A stretch of DNA of 64,000 nt. Source: Zea mays. Its lineage: Eukaryota; Streptophyta; Magnoliopsida; Poales; Poaceae. Location: contig NW_023367371.1 in the NCBI RefSeq assembly GCF_902167145.1, positions 1 to 64,000 on the forward strand. The letters are read 5' to 3'. Shown here piece after piece: positions 21,856 through 30,549 of this stretch. Below the pieces are notes generated by a model. The model saw only the letters and a program-made list of their open reading frames with translations. It did not search any database and was not told where the DNA came from. Each line of letters starts with the position of its first letter. Position 1 is the first letter of the stretch. The translations under genes were made by a program, and so were the position numbers.

Positions 21856-24552
21856 ATGTCGGGAGATCACGCCAAGAAGGAGATGGAGACCGGCGAAAAG
21901 CCCACTACAAGCCACGGGAGCACTTCATCGGAAGAGTCCCGCACTAAGAGGAAGGAGAAGAAGAAGAGCTCCTCCAACAAAGGGAAGGAGAAGAAATCTT
22001 CTTCTCACCACAAAGAGAAGAAGGAGAAATCTTCCTCTCACAAGCCGCATCGGAGTGGGGACAAGCACAAGAGGATGAGGAAAGTCGTCTACTATGAGAC
22101 CGACACTTCATCAACATCCACCTCCGGCTCCGACGCGGCGTCCGTCACTTCTAAACGCCAAGAGCGTAAGAAGTATAGTAAGATTCCCCTAAGCTACCCT
22201 CGCATTTCTAAACATACACCTTTACTTTCCGTCCCATTAGGCAAACCACCAACTTTTGATGGTGAAGATTACGCTAGGTGGAGCGATTTAATGCGATTTC
22301 ATCTAACCTCGCTCCACAAAAGTATATGGGATGTTGTTGAGTTTGGTGCACAGGTACCGTCCGTAGGGGATGAAGACTATGATGAGGATGAGGTGGCCCA
22401 AATCGAGCACTTCAACTCTGAAGAAACAACAATACTCCTCGCCTCTTTAAGTAGAGAGGAGTATAACAAAGTTCAAGGGTTGAAGAGCGCCAAGGAGGTT
22501 TGGGATGTGCTCAAAACTGCGCACGAGGGAGATGAGCTCACAAAGATCACCAAGCGGGAAACGATCAAGGGGGAGCTCGGTCGGTTCCGGCTTCGCAAAG
22601 GGGAAGAGCCACAACACATGTACAACCGGCTCAAGACCTTGGTGAACCAAGTGCGCAACCTCGGGAGCAAGAAGTGGGACGACCACGAAGTGGTTAAGGT
22701 TATTCTAAGATCTCTCATTTTCCTTAACCCCACTCAAGTTCAATTAATTCGTGGTAATCCTAGATATACTAAAATGACCCCAGAGGAAGTTATCAGGAAT
22801 TTTGTAAGTTTTGAGTGCATGATCGAAGGCTCGAGGGAGATCAACGAGCTTGATGATCCCTCCACATCCGAAGCTCAACCCGTCGCATTCAAGGCGACAG
22901 AGGAAAAGAAGGAGGAGTCTACACCAAGTAGACAACCAATCGACGCCTCCAAGCTCGACAATGAGGAAATGGTGCACGTCATCAAGAGCTTCCGCCAAAT
23001 CCTCAAGCAAAGGAGGGGGAAAGACTACAAGTCCCGCTCCAAGAAAGTTTGCTACAAGTGTGGTAAGCCCGGTCACTTTATTGCAAAATGTCCATTATCA
23101 AGTGACAGTGACAGGGATAACAACAAGAAGGGCAAGAGGAGAGAAAAGAAGAGGTACTACAAGAAGAAGGGCGGCGATGCCCATGTTTGTCGGGAGTGGG
23201 ACTCCGACGAGAGCTCAAGCGACTCCTCCGACGACGAGGACGCCGCCAACATCGCCGTCACCAAGGGACTCCTCTTCCCCAACGTCGGCCACAAGTGCCT
23301 CATGGCAAAGGACGGCAAACGGAAGAAGGTTAAATCTAACTCCTCCACTAAATATGAGTCTTCTAGTGATGATAATGCTAGTGATGAGGAGGATAACTTG
23401 CGATCTCTTTTTGCCAACCTCAACACGCAACAAAAGGAAAAACTTAATGAATTGATTAGTGCCATTCATGAAAAGGATGATCTCTTGGACACTCAAGAGG
23501 ACTTCCTTATTAAAGAAAATAAGAAGCATGTTAAGGTTAAAAATGCTTATGCTCTAGAAGTAGAAAAATGTCAAAAACTATCTAGTGAGCTAAGCACTTG
23601 CCATGAGATGATTGACAACCTTAGAAATGAAAATGCTAGTTTAAATGCTAAGGTTGATTCTCATGTTTGTGATATTTCAATTCCCAATCTTAGAAACAAT
23701 AATGATGATTTACTTGCTAAGATTGAAGAATTGAATGTATCTCTTGCTAGCCTTAGATTAGAAAATGAAAACTTGATTGCTAAGGCTAAAGATTTTGATG
23801 TTTGCAAAGTTACAATTTCCGATCTTAGAGATAAGAATGATATATTACGTGCTAAGATTGTTGAACTTAATTCTTGCAAACCATCTACATCTACCATTGA
23901 GCATGTCACTATTTGTACTAGATGTAGAGATATTGATGTTGATGCTATTCATGATCACATGATTTTGATTAAACAACAAAATGATCATATAGCAAAATTA
24001 GATGCTAAAATTGTCGAGCATAACTTAGAAAATGAAAAGTTTAAATTTGCTAGAAGTATGCTCTATAATGGGAGACGCCCGGGCATCAAGGATGGCATTG
24101 GCTTTCAAAGGGGAGACAATGTCAAACTTAATGCCCCTCCTAAAAGATTGTCCAACTTTGTTAAGGGCAAGGCTCCCATGCCTCAGGATAACGAGGGTTA
24201 CATTTTATACCCTGCCGGTTATCCCGAGGACAAAATTAGGAGAATTCACTCTAGGAAGTCTCACTCTGGCCCTAATCATGCTTTTATGTATAAGGGTGAG
24301 ACATCTAGCTCTAGGCAACCAACCCGTGCTAAGTTGCCTAAGAAGAAAACTCCTATTGCATCAAATGATCATGATATTTCTTTTAAAACTTTTGATGCAT
24401 CTTATGTTTTGACTAACAAATCCGGCAAGGTAGTTGCCAAGTTTGTTGGGGGCAAACACAAGGGGTCAAAGACTTGTGATTGGATACCCAAAGTTCTTGT
24501 TTCTAATGCCAAAGGACCCAAAACCGTTTGGGTACCTAAAGTCAAGAACTAA
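21856..24552 (+). CDS. gag: Gag polyprotein of the copia retrotransposon (intact, 898 aa)
   Basis: Structural protein that packages element RNA into cytoplasmic virus-like particles. The start ATG at 21856 is the first in-frame one after the primer binding site. Residues 1 to about 110 are rich in Ser, Lys and Glu. A retrotransposon gag domain follows (residues about 130-330; it begins near 'PPTFDGEDYARWSDLM'). A CCHC zinc knuckle, CYKCGKPGHFIAKC, lies at residues 399-412. Next comes a Lys-rich then Asp/Ser-rich stretch (about 415-560). From about 515 to 750 there are heptad-like repeats of the 'LRNENASL', 'LRLENENL' and 'LRDKNDIL' type, predicted coiled coil. The C-terminus is basic. The length is large for copia gag generally but usual for SIRE-lineage elements. 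No stop or frameshift is seen. It ends at TAA 24550-24552, and pol continues in a different frame. Confidence 0.93.
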   Translation: MSGDHAKKEMETGEKPTTSHGSTSSEESRTKRKEKKKSSSNKGKEKKSSSHHKEKKEKSSSHKPHRSGDKHKRMRKVVYYETDTSSTSTSGSDAASVTSKRQERKKYSKIPLSYPRISKHTPLLSVPLGKPPTFDGEDYARWSDLMRFHLTSLHKSIWDVVEFGAQVPSVGDEDYDEDEVAQIEHFNSEETTILLASLSREEYNKVQGLKSAKEVWDVLKTAHEGDELTKITKRETIKGELGRFRLRKGEEPQHMYNRLKTLVNQVRNLGSKKWDDHEVVKVILRSLIFLNPTQVQLIRGNPRYTKMTPEEVIRNFVSFECMIEGSREINELDDPSTSEAQPVAFKATEEKKEESTPSRQPIDASKLDNEEMVHVIKSFRQILKQRRGKDYKSRSKKVCYKCGKPGHFIAKCPLSSDSDRDNNKKGKRREKKRYYKKKGGDAHVCREWDSDESSSDSSDDEDAANIAVTKGLLFPNVGHKCLMAKDGKRKKVKSNSSTKYESSSDDNASDEEDNLRSLFANLNTQQKEKLNELISAIHEKDDLLDTQEDFLIKENKKHVKVKNAYALEVEKCQKLSSELSTCHEMIDNLRNENASLNAKVDSHVCDISIPNLRNNNDDLLAKIEELNVSLASLRLENENLIAKAKDFDVCKVTISDLRDKNDILRAKIVELNSCKPSTSTIEHVTICTRCRDIDVDAIHDHMILIKQQNDHIAKLDAKIVEHNLENEKFKFARSMLYNGRRPGIKDGIGFQRGDNVKLNAPPKRLSNFVKGKAPMPQDNEGYILYPAGYPEDKIRRIHSRKSHSGPNHAFMYKGETSSSRQPTRAKLPKKKTPIASNDHDISFKTFDASYVLTNKSGKVVAKFVGGKHKGSKTCDWIPKVLVSNAKGPKTVWVPKVKN

Positions 24553-24619
24553 AATTGTTTTGTAGGTTTATGCATCCGGGGGCTCAAGTTGGATACTCGA
24601 CAGCGGGTGCACAAACCAT

Positions 24620-25996
24620 ATGACAGTGGAGAAAAGGATGTTCTCCTCCTATGAGAAAAACCAAGATCCCCAACGAGCTATCACATTCGGGGATGGAAAT
24701 CAAGGTTTCGTCAAAGGTCTTGGTAAAATTGCTATATCTCCTGACCATTCAATTTCCAATGTTTTTCTTGTAGATTCTTTAGATTACAATTTGCTTTCCA
24801 TTTCACAATTATGTCAAATGGGCTACAACTGTCTATTTACTGATGTAGGTGTCACTGTCTTTAGAAGAAGTGATGATTCAATAGCATTTAAGGGTGTGTT
24901 AGAGGGTCAGCTATACTTAGTAGATTTTGATAGAGCTGAACTCGACACATGCTTAATTGCTAAGACTAACATGGGTTGGCTCTGGCACCGCCGACTAGCC
25001 CATGTTGGGATGAAGAATCTTCATAAGCTTCTAAAGGGAGAACACATTTTAGGACTAACAAATGTTCATTTTGAGAAAGACAGGATTTGTAGTGCATGTC
25101 AGGCAGGAAAGCAAGTTGGAGCCCATCATCCACACAAGAACATCATGACGACCGAAAGACCACTGAAGCTCCTACACATGGACCTATTCGGCCCGATTGC
25201 TTACATAAGCATCGGCGGGAGTAAGTATTGTCTTGTAATAGTGGATGATTATTCTCGCTTCACTTGGGTATTCTTTTTACAGGAAAAATCTCAAACCCAA
25301 GAGACCTTAAAGGGATTCTTGAGACGGGCTCAAAATGAGTTTGGCTTAAGGATCAAGAAAATAAGAAGCGACAACGGGACGGAGTTCAAGAACTCTCAAA
25401 TCGAAGGCTTTCTTGAGGAAGAGGGCATCAAGCATGAGTTCTCTTCTCCCTACACCCCACAACAAAATGGTGTAGTGGAGAGGAAGAATCGAACTCTATT
25501 AGACATGGCAAGGACCATGCTTGATGAGTACAAGACTTCGGATCGGTTTTGGGCCGAGGCGGTCAACACCGCTTGCTACGCCATCAACCGGTTGTATCTA
25601 CACCGAATCCTCAAGAAGACATCATATGAACTCCTAACCGGTAAAAAGCCCAACATTTCATATTTTAGAGTCTTTGGTAGCAAATGCTTTATTCTTATTA
25701 AAAGAGGTAGAAAATCTAAATTTGCTCCTAAGACTGTGGAAGGCTTTTTACTTGGTTATGACTCAAACACAAGGGCATATAGGGTCTTTAACAAGTCCAC
25801 TGGACTAGTTGAAGTCTCATGTGACGTTGTGTTTGATGAAACTAACGGCTCTCAAGTAGAGCAAGTTGATCTTGATGAGATAGGTGATGAAGAGGCTCCG
25901 TGCATCGCGCTAAGGAACATGTCCATTGGGGATGTGTGTCCTAAGGAATCCGAAGAGCTTCCAAAAGCACAAGATCAACCATCCTCCTCCACGTGA
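24620..25996 (+). CDS. pol fragment 1: protease end and integrase (open, 458 aa from first ATG)
   Basis: The first ATG is internal: the aspartic protease motif LDSGC lies just upstream (catalytic Asp codon 24599-24601), so the natural product begins before this ATG. The GAG-pre-integrase zinc finger (HHCC) begins at the His codon 24986 and ends with the CSAC cysteines near 25088-25099. The integrase core has Asp at 25181 (HMDLFG), Asp at 25370 (SDNGTEF) and Glu at 25478 (NGVVERKN). The last two are separated by 35 residues, the DD35E spacing. The C-terminal part has the GKKPNISYFRVFGSKCF segment typical of copia integrases. The fragment ends at the premature TGA 25994-25996. It inserts element cDNA into nuclear DNA; intact alone it would lack reverse transcriptase. 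Confidence 0.88.
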   Translation: MTVEKRMFSSYEKNQDPQRAITFGDGNQGFVKGLGKIAISPDHSISNVFLVDSLDYNLLSISQLCQMGYNCLFTDVGVTVFRRSDDSIAFKGVLEGQLYLVDFDRAELDTCLIAKTNMGWLWHRRLAHVGMKNLHKLLKGEHILGLTNVHFEKDRICSACQAGKQVGAHHPHKNIMTTERPLKLLHMDLFGPIAYISIGGSKYCLVIVDDYSRFTWVFFLQEKSQTQETLKGFLRRAQNEFGLRIKKIRSDNGTEFKNSQIEGFLEEEGIKHEFSSPYTPQQNGVVERKNRTLLDMARTMLDEYKTSDRFWAEAVNTACYAINRLYLHRILKKTSYELLTGKKPNISYFRVFGSKCFILIKRGRKSKFAPKTVEGFLLGYDSNTRAYRVFNKSTGLVEVSCDVVFDETNGSQVEQVDLDEIGDEEAPCIALRNMSIGDVCPKESEELPKAQDQPSSST

Positions 25997-26439
25997 GCAT
26001 CTCCACCAACTCAAAATGAGGATGAGGCTCAAGTTGATGAAGTAGAAGATCAAGCAATTGAGCCACCTCAAGATGATGGCAATGATCAAGGGGAGATGCA
26101 AATGAGGAAGACAAGGAGGAAGAGGAACAAAGGCCGCCACACCCAAGAGTCCACCAAGCAATCCAACGAGATCACCTCGTCGACACCATCCTCGGCGACA
26201 TTCATAAGGGGGTAACTACTAGATCTCGTGTTGCACATTTTTGTGAACATCACTCGTTTGTTTCCTCTATTGAGCCACACAGGGTAGAGGAAGCACTACA
26301 AGATTCGGATTGGGTGGTGGCGATGCAAGAAGAGCTCAACAACTTCACTAGGAATGAGGTATGACATTTAGTTCCACGTCCTAACCAAAATGTTGTAGGA
26401 ACCAAATGGGTCTTCCGCAACAAGCAAGACGAGCATGGA

Positions 26440-27798
26440 GTGGTGATAAGGAACAAAGCTCGACTTGTGGCCAAGGGATACTCCCAAGTCGAAGGTTTGG
26501 ATTTCGGTGAAACCTATGCACCCGTAGCTAGGCTTGAGTCAATTCGTATATTATTAGCCTATGCTACTTACCATGGCTTTAAGCTTTATCAAATGGACGT
26601 GAAAAGTGCCTTCCTCAATGGACCAATCAAGGAAGAGGTCTATGTTGAGCAACCTCCCAAGGAAGAGTATCCTAACCATGTCTATAAGCTCTCTAAGGCG
26701 CTTTACGGGCTCAAGCAAGCCCCAAGAGCATGGTATGAATGCCTTAGGGATTTCCTTATTGCTAATGGCTTCAAAGTCGGAAAAGCCGATCCTACTCTAT
26801 TCACTAAAACTCTTGACAATGATTTGTTTGTATGCCAAATTTATGTTGATGATATCATATTTGGGTCTACTAACGAATCTACTTGTGAAGAATTTAGTAG
26901 GATCATGACACAAAAGTTCGAGATGTTGATGATGGGGGAGTTGAAGTATTTTCTAGGATTCCAAGTCAAACAACTCCAAGAGGGCACCTTCATCAGCCAA
27001 ACAAAGTACACTCAAGACATTCTAACCAAGTTTGGGATGAAGGATGCCAAACCCATCAAGACACCCATGGGAACTAATGGGCATCTCGACCTCGACACGG
27101 GAGGTAAGTCCGTGGATCAAAAGGTATACCGGTCGATGATAGGTTCATTACTCTATTTATGTGCATCTCGACCGGACATTATGCTTTCCCTTTGCATGTG
27201 TGCAAGATTCCAATCCGACCATAAGGAATCCCACCTTACGACTGTAAAACGAATCTTGAGATATTTGGCTTATACTCCTAAGTTTGGGCTTTGGTACCCT
27301 CGGGGATCCACTTTTGATTTAATTGGTTATTCGGATGCCGATTGGGCGGGGTGTAAGATTAATAGAAAGAGCACATCAGGGACTTGCCAGTTCTTGGGAA
27401 GATCCTTGGTGTCTTGGGCCTCAAAGAAGCAAAATTCGGTCGCTCTTTCAACCGCCGAAGCCGAGTACATTGCCGCAGGTCATTGTTGCGCGCAATTGCT
27501 TTGGATGAGGCAAACCCTGCGGGACTACGGTTACAAATTAACCAAAGTCCCTTTGCTATGTGATAATGAGAGTGCAATCAAAATGGCCGACAATCCCGTC
27601 GAGCATAGCCGCACTAAGCACATAGCCATTCGGTATCATTTTCTTAGGGATCACCAACAAAAGGGAGATATTGAGATTGCATACATTAATACTAAAGATC
27701 AATTAGCCGATATCTTTACCAAACCACTTGATGAACAAACTTTTACCAAACTTAGGCATGAGCTCAATATTCTTGATTCTAGAAATTTCTATTGCTAA
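26440..27798 (+). CDS. pol fragment 2: reverse transcriptase and RNase H (open, 452 aa from first ATG)
   Basis: This frame is open from 26365, after the TGA, so the ATG at 26440 is probably not a true start. The reverse transcriptase (RVT_2 family) shows [11 protein letters not shown], then [10 protein letters not shown] with catalytic Asp at 26596, and the YVDD active site at 26842-26853. A connection region follows, then a Ty1/copia RNase H with DADWAGC (first Asp 27334), AEAEY near 27454-27468 and CDNES near 27559, and the conserved C-terminal '[12 protein letters not shown]'. It ends at TAA 27796-27798. All catalytic residues I can check are present, so the domain itself looks undamaged; only its link to the rest of pol is broken. 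Confidence 0.88.
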   Translation: MVIRNKARLVAKGYSQVEGLDFGETYAPVARLESIRILLAYATYHGFKLYQMDVKSAFLNGPIKEEVYVEQPPKEEYPNHVYKLSKALYGLKQAPRAWYECLRDFLIANGFKVGKADPTLFTKTLDNDLFVCQIYVDDIIFGSTNESTCEEFSRIMTQKFEMLMMGELKYFLGFQVKQLQEGTFISQTKYTQDILTKFGMKDAKPIKTPMGTNGHLDLDTGGKSVDQKVYRSMIGSLLYLCASRPDIMLSLCMCARFQSDHKESHLTTVKRILRYLAYTPKFGLWYPRGSTFDLIGYSDADWAGCKINRKSTSGTCQFLGRSLVSWASKKQNSVALSTAEAEYIAAGHCCAQLLWMRQTLRDYGYKLTKVPLLCDNESAIKMADNPVEHSRTKHIAIRYHFLRDHQQKGDIEIAYINTKDQLADIFTKPLDEQTFTKLRHELNILDSRNFYC

Positions 27799-28602
27799 CT
27801 TGCACACATAGCTCATGAATATACCTTTGATCATGTCTCTTTCATATGCTATGACTAATGTGTTTTCAAGTCTACTTCAAATCAAGTCATAGGTGCATTG
27901 AAAGGGCATTGGAGTCTTCGGCGAAGACAAAGGCTTCCACTCCGTCAACTCATCCTTCGCCGTCACTCCGAGCCGCTCTCTATCCTTGGGGGAGAGAGCA
28001 AAACAAAAGGACTCCTACTTTGGTATAATCTTCACTCTTTTATTTATGACCAAAGGAGGAGAAAGTTATGTGAAGGGCTCTAATGACTCCGTTTTTGGCG
28101 ATTCATGCCAAAGGGGGAGGAAGTATTAGCCCAAAGCAAAAGGACCGCACCACCACCTAATTTTAAAATGTAATTTCCAATTGTCAATTTGGTATCTTAA
28201 TGTGTTCAAAAAGGGGAGAAAGTAGTATTTCAAAATTGTTTCATCAAAACCCTCTTGAACACTAAGAGGAGATTTTATTTAGGGGGAGTTTTGTTTAGTC
28301 AAAGGAAAAGCATTTGGAACAGGGGGAGAAAATTTCAAATCTTGAAAATGCTTTGCAAACTCTTATTCATTTACCCTTGACTATTTGCAAAAGAACTTTG
28401 AAAAGATTTACAAAAGATTTTGCAAAAACAAAACATGTGGTGCAAGCGTGGTCCAAAATGTTAAAAATGAAGAAACAATCCATGCATATCTTGTAAGTAT
28501 TTATATTGGCTCAATTCCAAGCAACCTTTGCACTTATATTATGCAAACTAGTTCAATTATGCACTTCTATATTTGCTTTGGTTTGTGTTGGCATCAATCA
28601 CC
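27799..28602 (+). other. Noncoding 3' internal region of the retrotransposon
   Basis: About 0.8 kb between the pol stop and the polypurine tract. No open frame longer than about 80 codons and no recognisable domain. In particular, I see no signal peptide or membrane segments to suggest the envelope-like frame found in some SIRE elements. It contains repeated G-rich purine runs resembling the real polypurine tract, near 28111 (aaagggggaggaag), 28211 (aaaggggagaaag), 28281 (agggggag) and 28322 (agggggagaaaa). Confidence 0.8.
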
Positions 28603-28616
28603 AAAAAGGGGGAGAT
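28603..28616 (+). other. Polypurine tract (plus-strand primer site)
   Basis: AAAAAGGGGGAGAT lies directly against the first TG of the 3' LTR. This is the expected position and composition for the RNase H-resistant primer of plus-strand DNA synthesis. Confidence 0.88.
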
Positions 28617-29909
28617 TGAAAGGGAATTAGGCTTACACCTAGTTCCTATATAATTTTGGTGGTTGAATTGCCCAACACAAATCTTTGGACTAACTAGTTT
28701 GTTCTAGTGTATAAGTTATACAGGTGCAAAAGGTTCACACTTAGCCAATAAAAAGACCAAGTGTTGGGTTCAACAAAAGAGCAAAGGAGCAACCGAAGGC
28801 TCCTCTGGTCTGGCGCACCGGACTGTCCGGTGCACCACTGGACAGTGTCCGGTGCACCAAAGGACTTCAACGCGAACTCGTCGCCTTCGGGAATTCTCCA
28901 GAGCCGGCGCGCTATAATTCACGGGACTGTCCGGTGTACACCAGACAGTGTCCGGTGCTCCAACGGGACGCGGCTCAGGAACTCGCCAGCCTCGGGAAAT
29001 CAGAGCGGCTGCTCCGCTATAATTCACCGGACATGTCCGGTGTGCACCGGACTGTCCGGTGCATCCACGGAGCAACGGCTACTTCGGCGCCAACGGCTAC
29101 CTGCGATGCATTTAATGCGCGCGCAGCGCGCGCAGAAGTCAGAGTCGCCCATGCCGGCGCACCGGACAGTGAACAGTGCATGTCCGGTGCGCCACCGGAC
29201 ATCGAGGCGGGCCCAGAAGTCAGAACTCCAACGGTCAGATTCCAACGGCACTGGTGACGTGGCAGGGGCACCGGACATGTCCGGTGCGCCATCGAACAGA
29301 CAGCCTCCACCAACGGTTATTTTGGTGGTTGGGGCTATAAATACCCCAACCACCCAACCATTCATTGCATCCAAGTTTTCCACTTCCCAACTACTTACAA
29401 GAGCTCTAGCATTCAATTCTAGACACACCAAAGAGATCAAATCCTCTCCAAATTCCACACAACGCCCTAGTGACTAGAGAGAGAGATTTGCTTGTGTTCT
29501 TTCGAGCTCTTGCGCTTGGATTGCTTTCTTCTTTCTTGATTCCTTCATTGCGATCAAACTCACTTGTAATTGAGGCAAGAGACACCAAACTTGTGGTGGT
29601 CCTTGTGGGTACTTTGTGTTCCAAGTGATTGAGAAGAGAAAGCTCACTCGATCCGTGGGATCGTTTGAGAGAGGGAAGGGTTGAAAGAGACCCGGCCTTT
29701 GTGGCCTCCTCAACGGGGAGTAGGTTTGAGAGAACCGAACCTCGGTAAAACAAATCCGCGTGTCACACTCTTCATTTGCTTGCGATTTGTTTTCCACCCT
29801 CTCTCGCGGTCTCGGTTTCATATTTCTAACGCTAACCCGACTTGTAGTTGTGTTTATATTTGTAAATTTCAGTTTCGCCCTATTCACCCCCCCCTCTAGG
29901 CGACTATCA
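28617..29909 (+). repeat. 3' LTR of the copia retrotransposon
   Basis: A 1293-bp copy of 20497-21807 with the same termini (TG...CA). It lacks a 19-bp palindrome-bearing segment of the 5' copy (joint near 29287) and has one extra C in the C run near 29887-29894. The TATA motif is at 29336-29343. The antisense and sense open frames inside are not genes. Confidence 0.95.
29336..29343 (+). promoter_or_regulatory. TATA box of the 3' LTR
   Basis: TATAAATA, identical to the 5' LTR motif. A transcript starting here would read rightward into the knob array, in plus orientation up to 30360 and then across minus-orientation monomers. Confidence 0.65.
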
Positions 29910-29914
29910 ACCAT
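29910..29914 (+). repeat. Target site duplication, right copy (accat)
   Basis: Matches 20492-20496 exactly and abuts the terminal CA of the 3' LTR. It shows simple integrase-mediated insertion with no later recombination across the LTRs. Confidence 0.96.
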
Positions 29915-30360
29915 TTCTTGGTCTAAAATCCGTAGGTGTTAGCCTCTAGTATTATTGAAAATGGTCGCTCATGGCTATTTTCATAAAAAATGGGGGTTGT
30001 GTGGCCATTGATCATCGACCAGAGGCTCGTACACTTCACCCCACATATGTTTCCTTGCCATATATTACATTCTTGGATTTCTGGTGGAAACCATTTCTTG
30101 GTTAAAAACTCGTACGTGTTAGCCTTCGGTATTATTGAAAATGGTCATTCATGGCTATTTTCGACAAAATGGGGGTTGTGTGGCCATTGATCATCGACCA
30201 GAGGCTCATACACCTCACCCCACATATGTTTCCTTGCCATAGATCACATTCTTGGATTTCTGGTGGAGACCATTGATCTTCGACCAGAGGCTCATACACC
30301 TCACTACACATATGTTTCCTTGCCATAGATCACATTCTTGGATTTATGGTGGAGAACATT
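29910..30360 (+). repeat. knob180 satellite, plus orientation, right of the retrotransposon
   Basis: Continuation of the monomer interrupted at 20496, then about two more monomers. It includes a truncated 86-bp-type monomer with the joint 'ggagaccat|tgatcttcg' near 30271. At 30360/30361 ('gagaacatt|tgatctatgg') orientation flips to minus for the next 25 kb. Confidence 0.93.
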
Positions 30361-30549
30361 TGATCTATGGCAAGGAAACATATGTGGGGTGAGGTGTACG
30401 AGCCTCTGGTCGATGATCAATGGCCACACAACCCCCATTTTGCCGAAAATAGCCATGAATGACCATTTTCAAAAATACCGAAGGCTAACACCTACGGATT
30501 TTTGACCAAGAAATGGTCTCCACCAGAAATCCAAGAATGTGATCTATGG

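Larger units (their letters stand above)
24566..27798 (+). pseudogene. pol: pol of the copia retrotransposon, disrupted (protease-integrase-RT-RNase H)
   Basis: The pol reading frame opens at 24566, right after an in-frame TAG (24563-24565) and 13 bases after the gag stop, shifted relative to gag. All four enzyme domains are present in copia order with their catalytic residues. Three lesions break the frame after the integrase. The first is TGA at 25994-25996. The second is a frameshift in the acidic linker, near 26090 judging from where the Glu-rich reading changes frame. The third is TGA at 26362-26364, where the family has Trp in a conserved segment just before the reverse transcriptase (from memory of the family). 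Both stops are explicable as single transitions. Whether the gag-pol stop plus frame change is normal for the family or another lesion cannot be decided here. Confidence 0.9.
20497..29909 (+). mobile_element. Ty1/copia LTR retrotransposon, Opie/Ji-like (SIRE/Maximus lineage), full length with broken pol
   Basis: A 9413-bp element nested in the knob array. The order is LTR, primer binding site, gag, protease, integrase, reverse transcriptase, RNase H, noncoding region, polypurine tract, LTR. Integrase before reverse transcriptase is the copia order. The very long gag with a C-terminal coiled-coil part and the LTR length near 1.3 kb fit the SIRE/Maximus lineage. The LTR start and its CACCGGACTGTCCGGTG motifs fit what I recall of maize Opie and Ji; I cannot separate the two without alignment. 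Both LTRs start TG and end CA, and perfect 5-bp target duplications flank it. Pol is disrupted at three places, so this copy looks non-autonomous. Confidence 0.93.

Noticed and set aside
22447..24412. Overlapping open frames on both strands within gag
   Set aside because: Shadow frames of the 898-residue gag, which has a zinc knuckle and family-like domain order.
27898..28630. Envelope-like gene downstream of pol
   Set aside because: Only short frames of about 60-80 codons without signal peptide, membrane segments or similarity that I recognise; purine-tract repeats dominate.
20497..29909. Two nested or adjacent retrotransposons instead of one
   Set aside because: A single pair of LTRs, one primer site, one polypurine tract and matching target duplications account for the whole 9413 bp.
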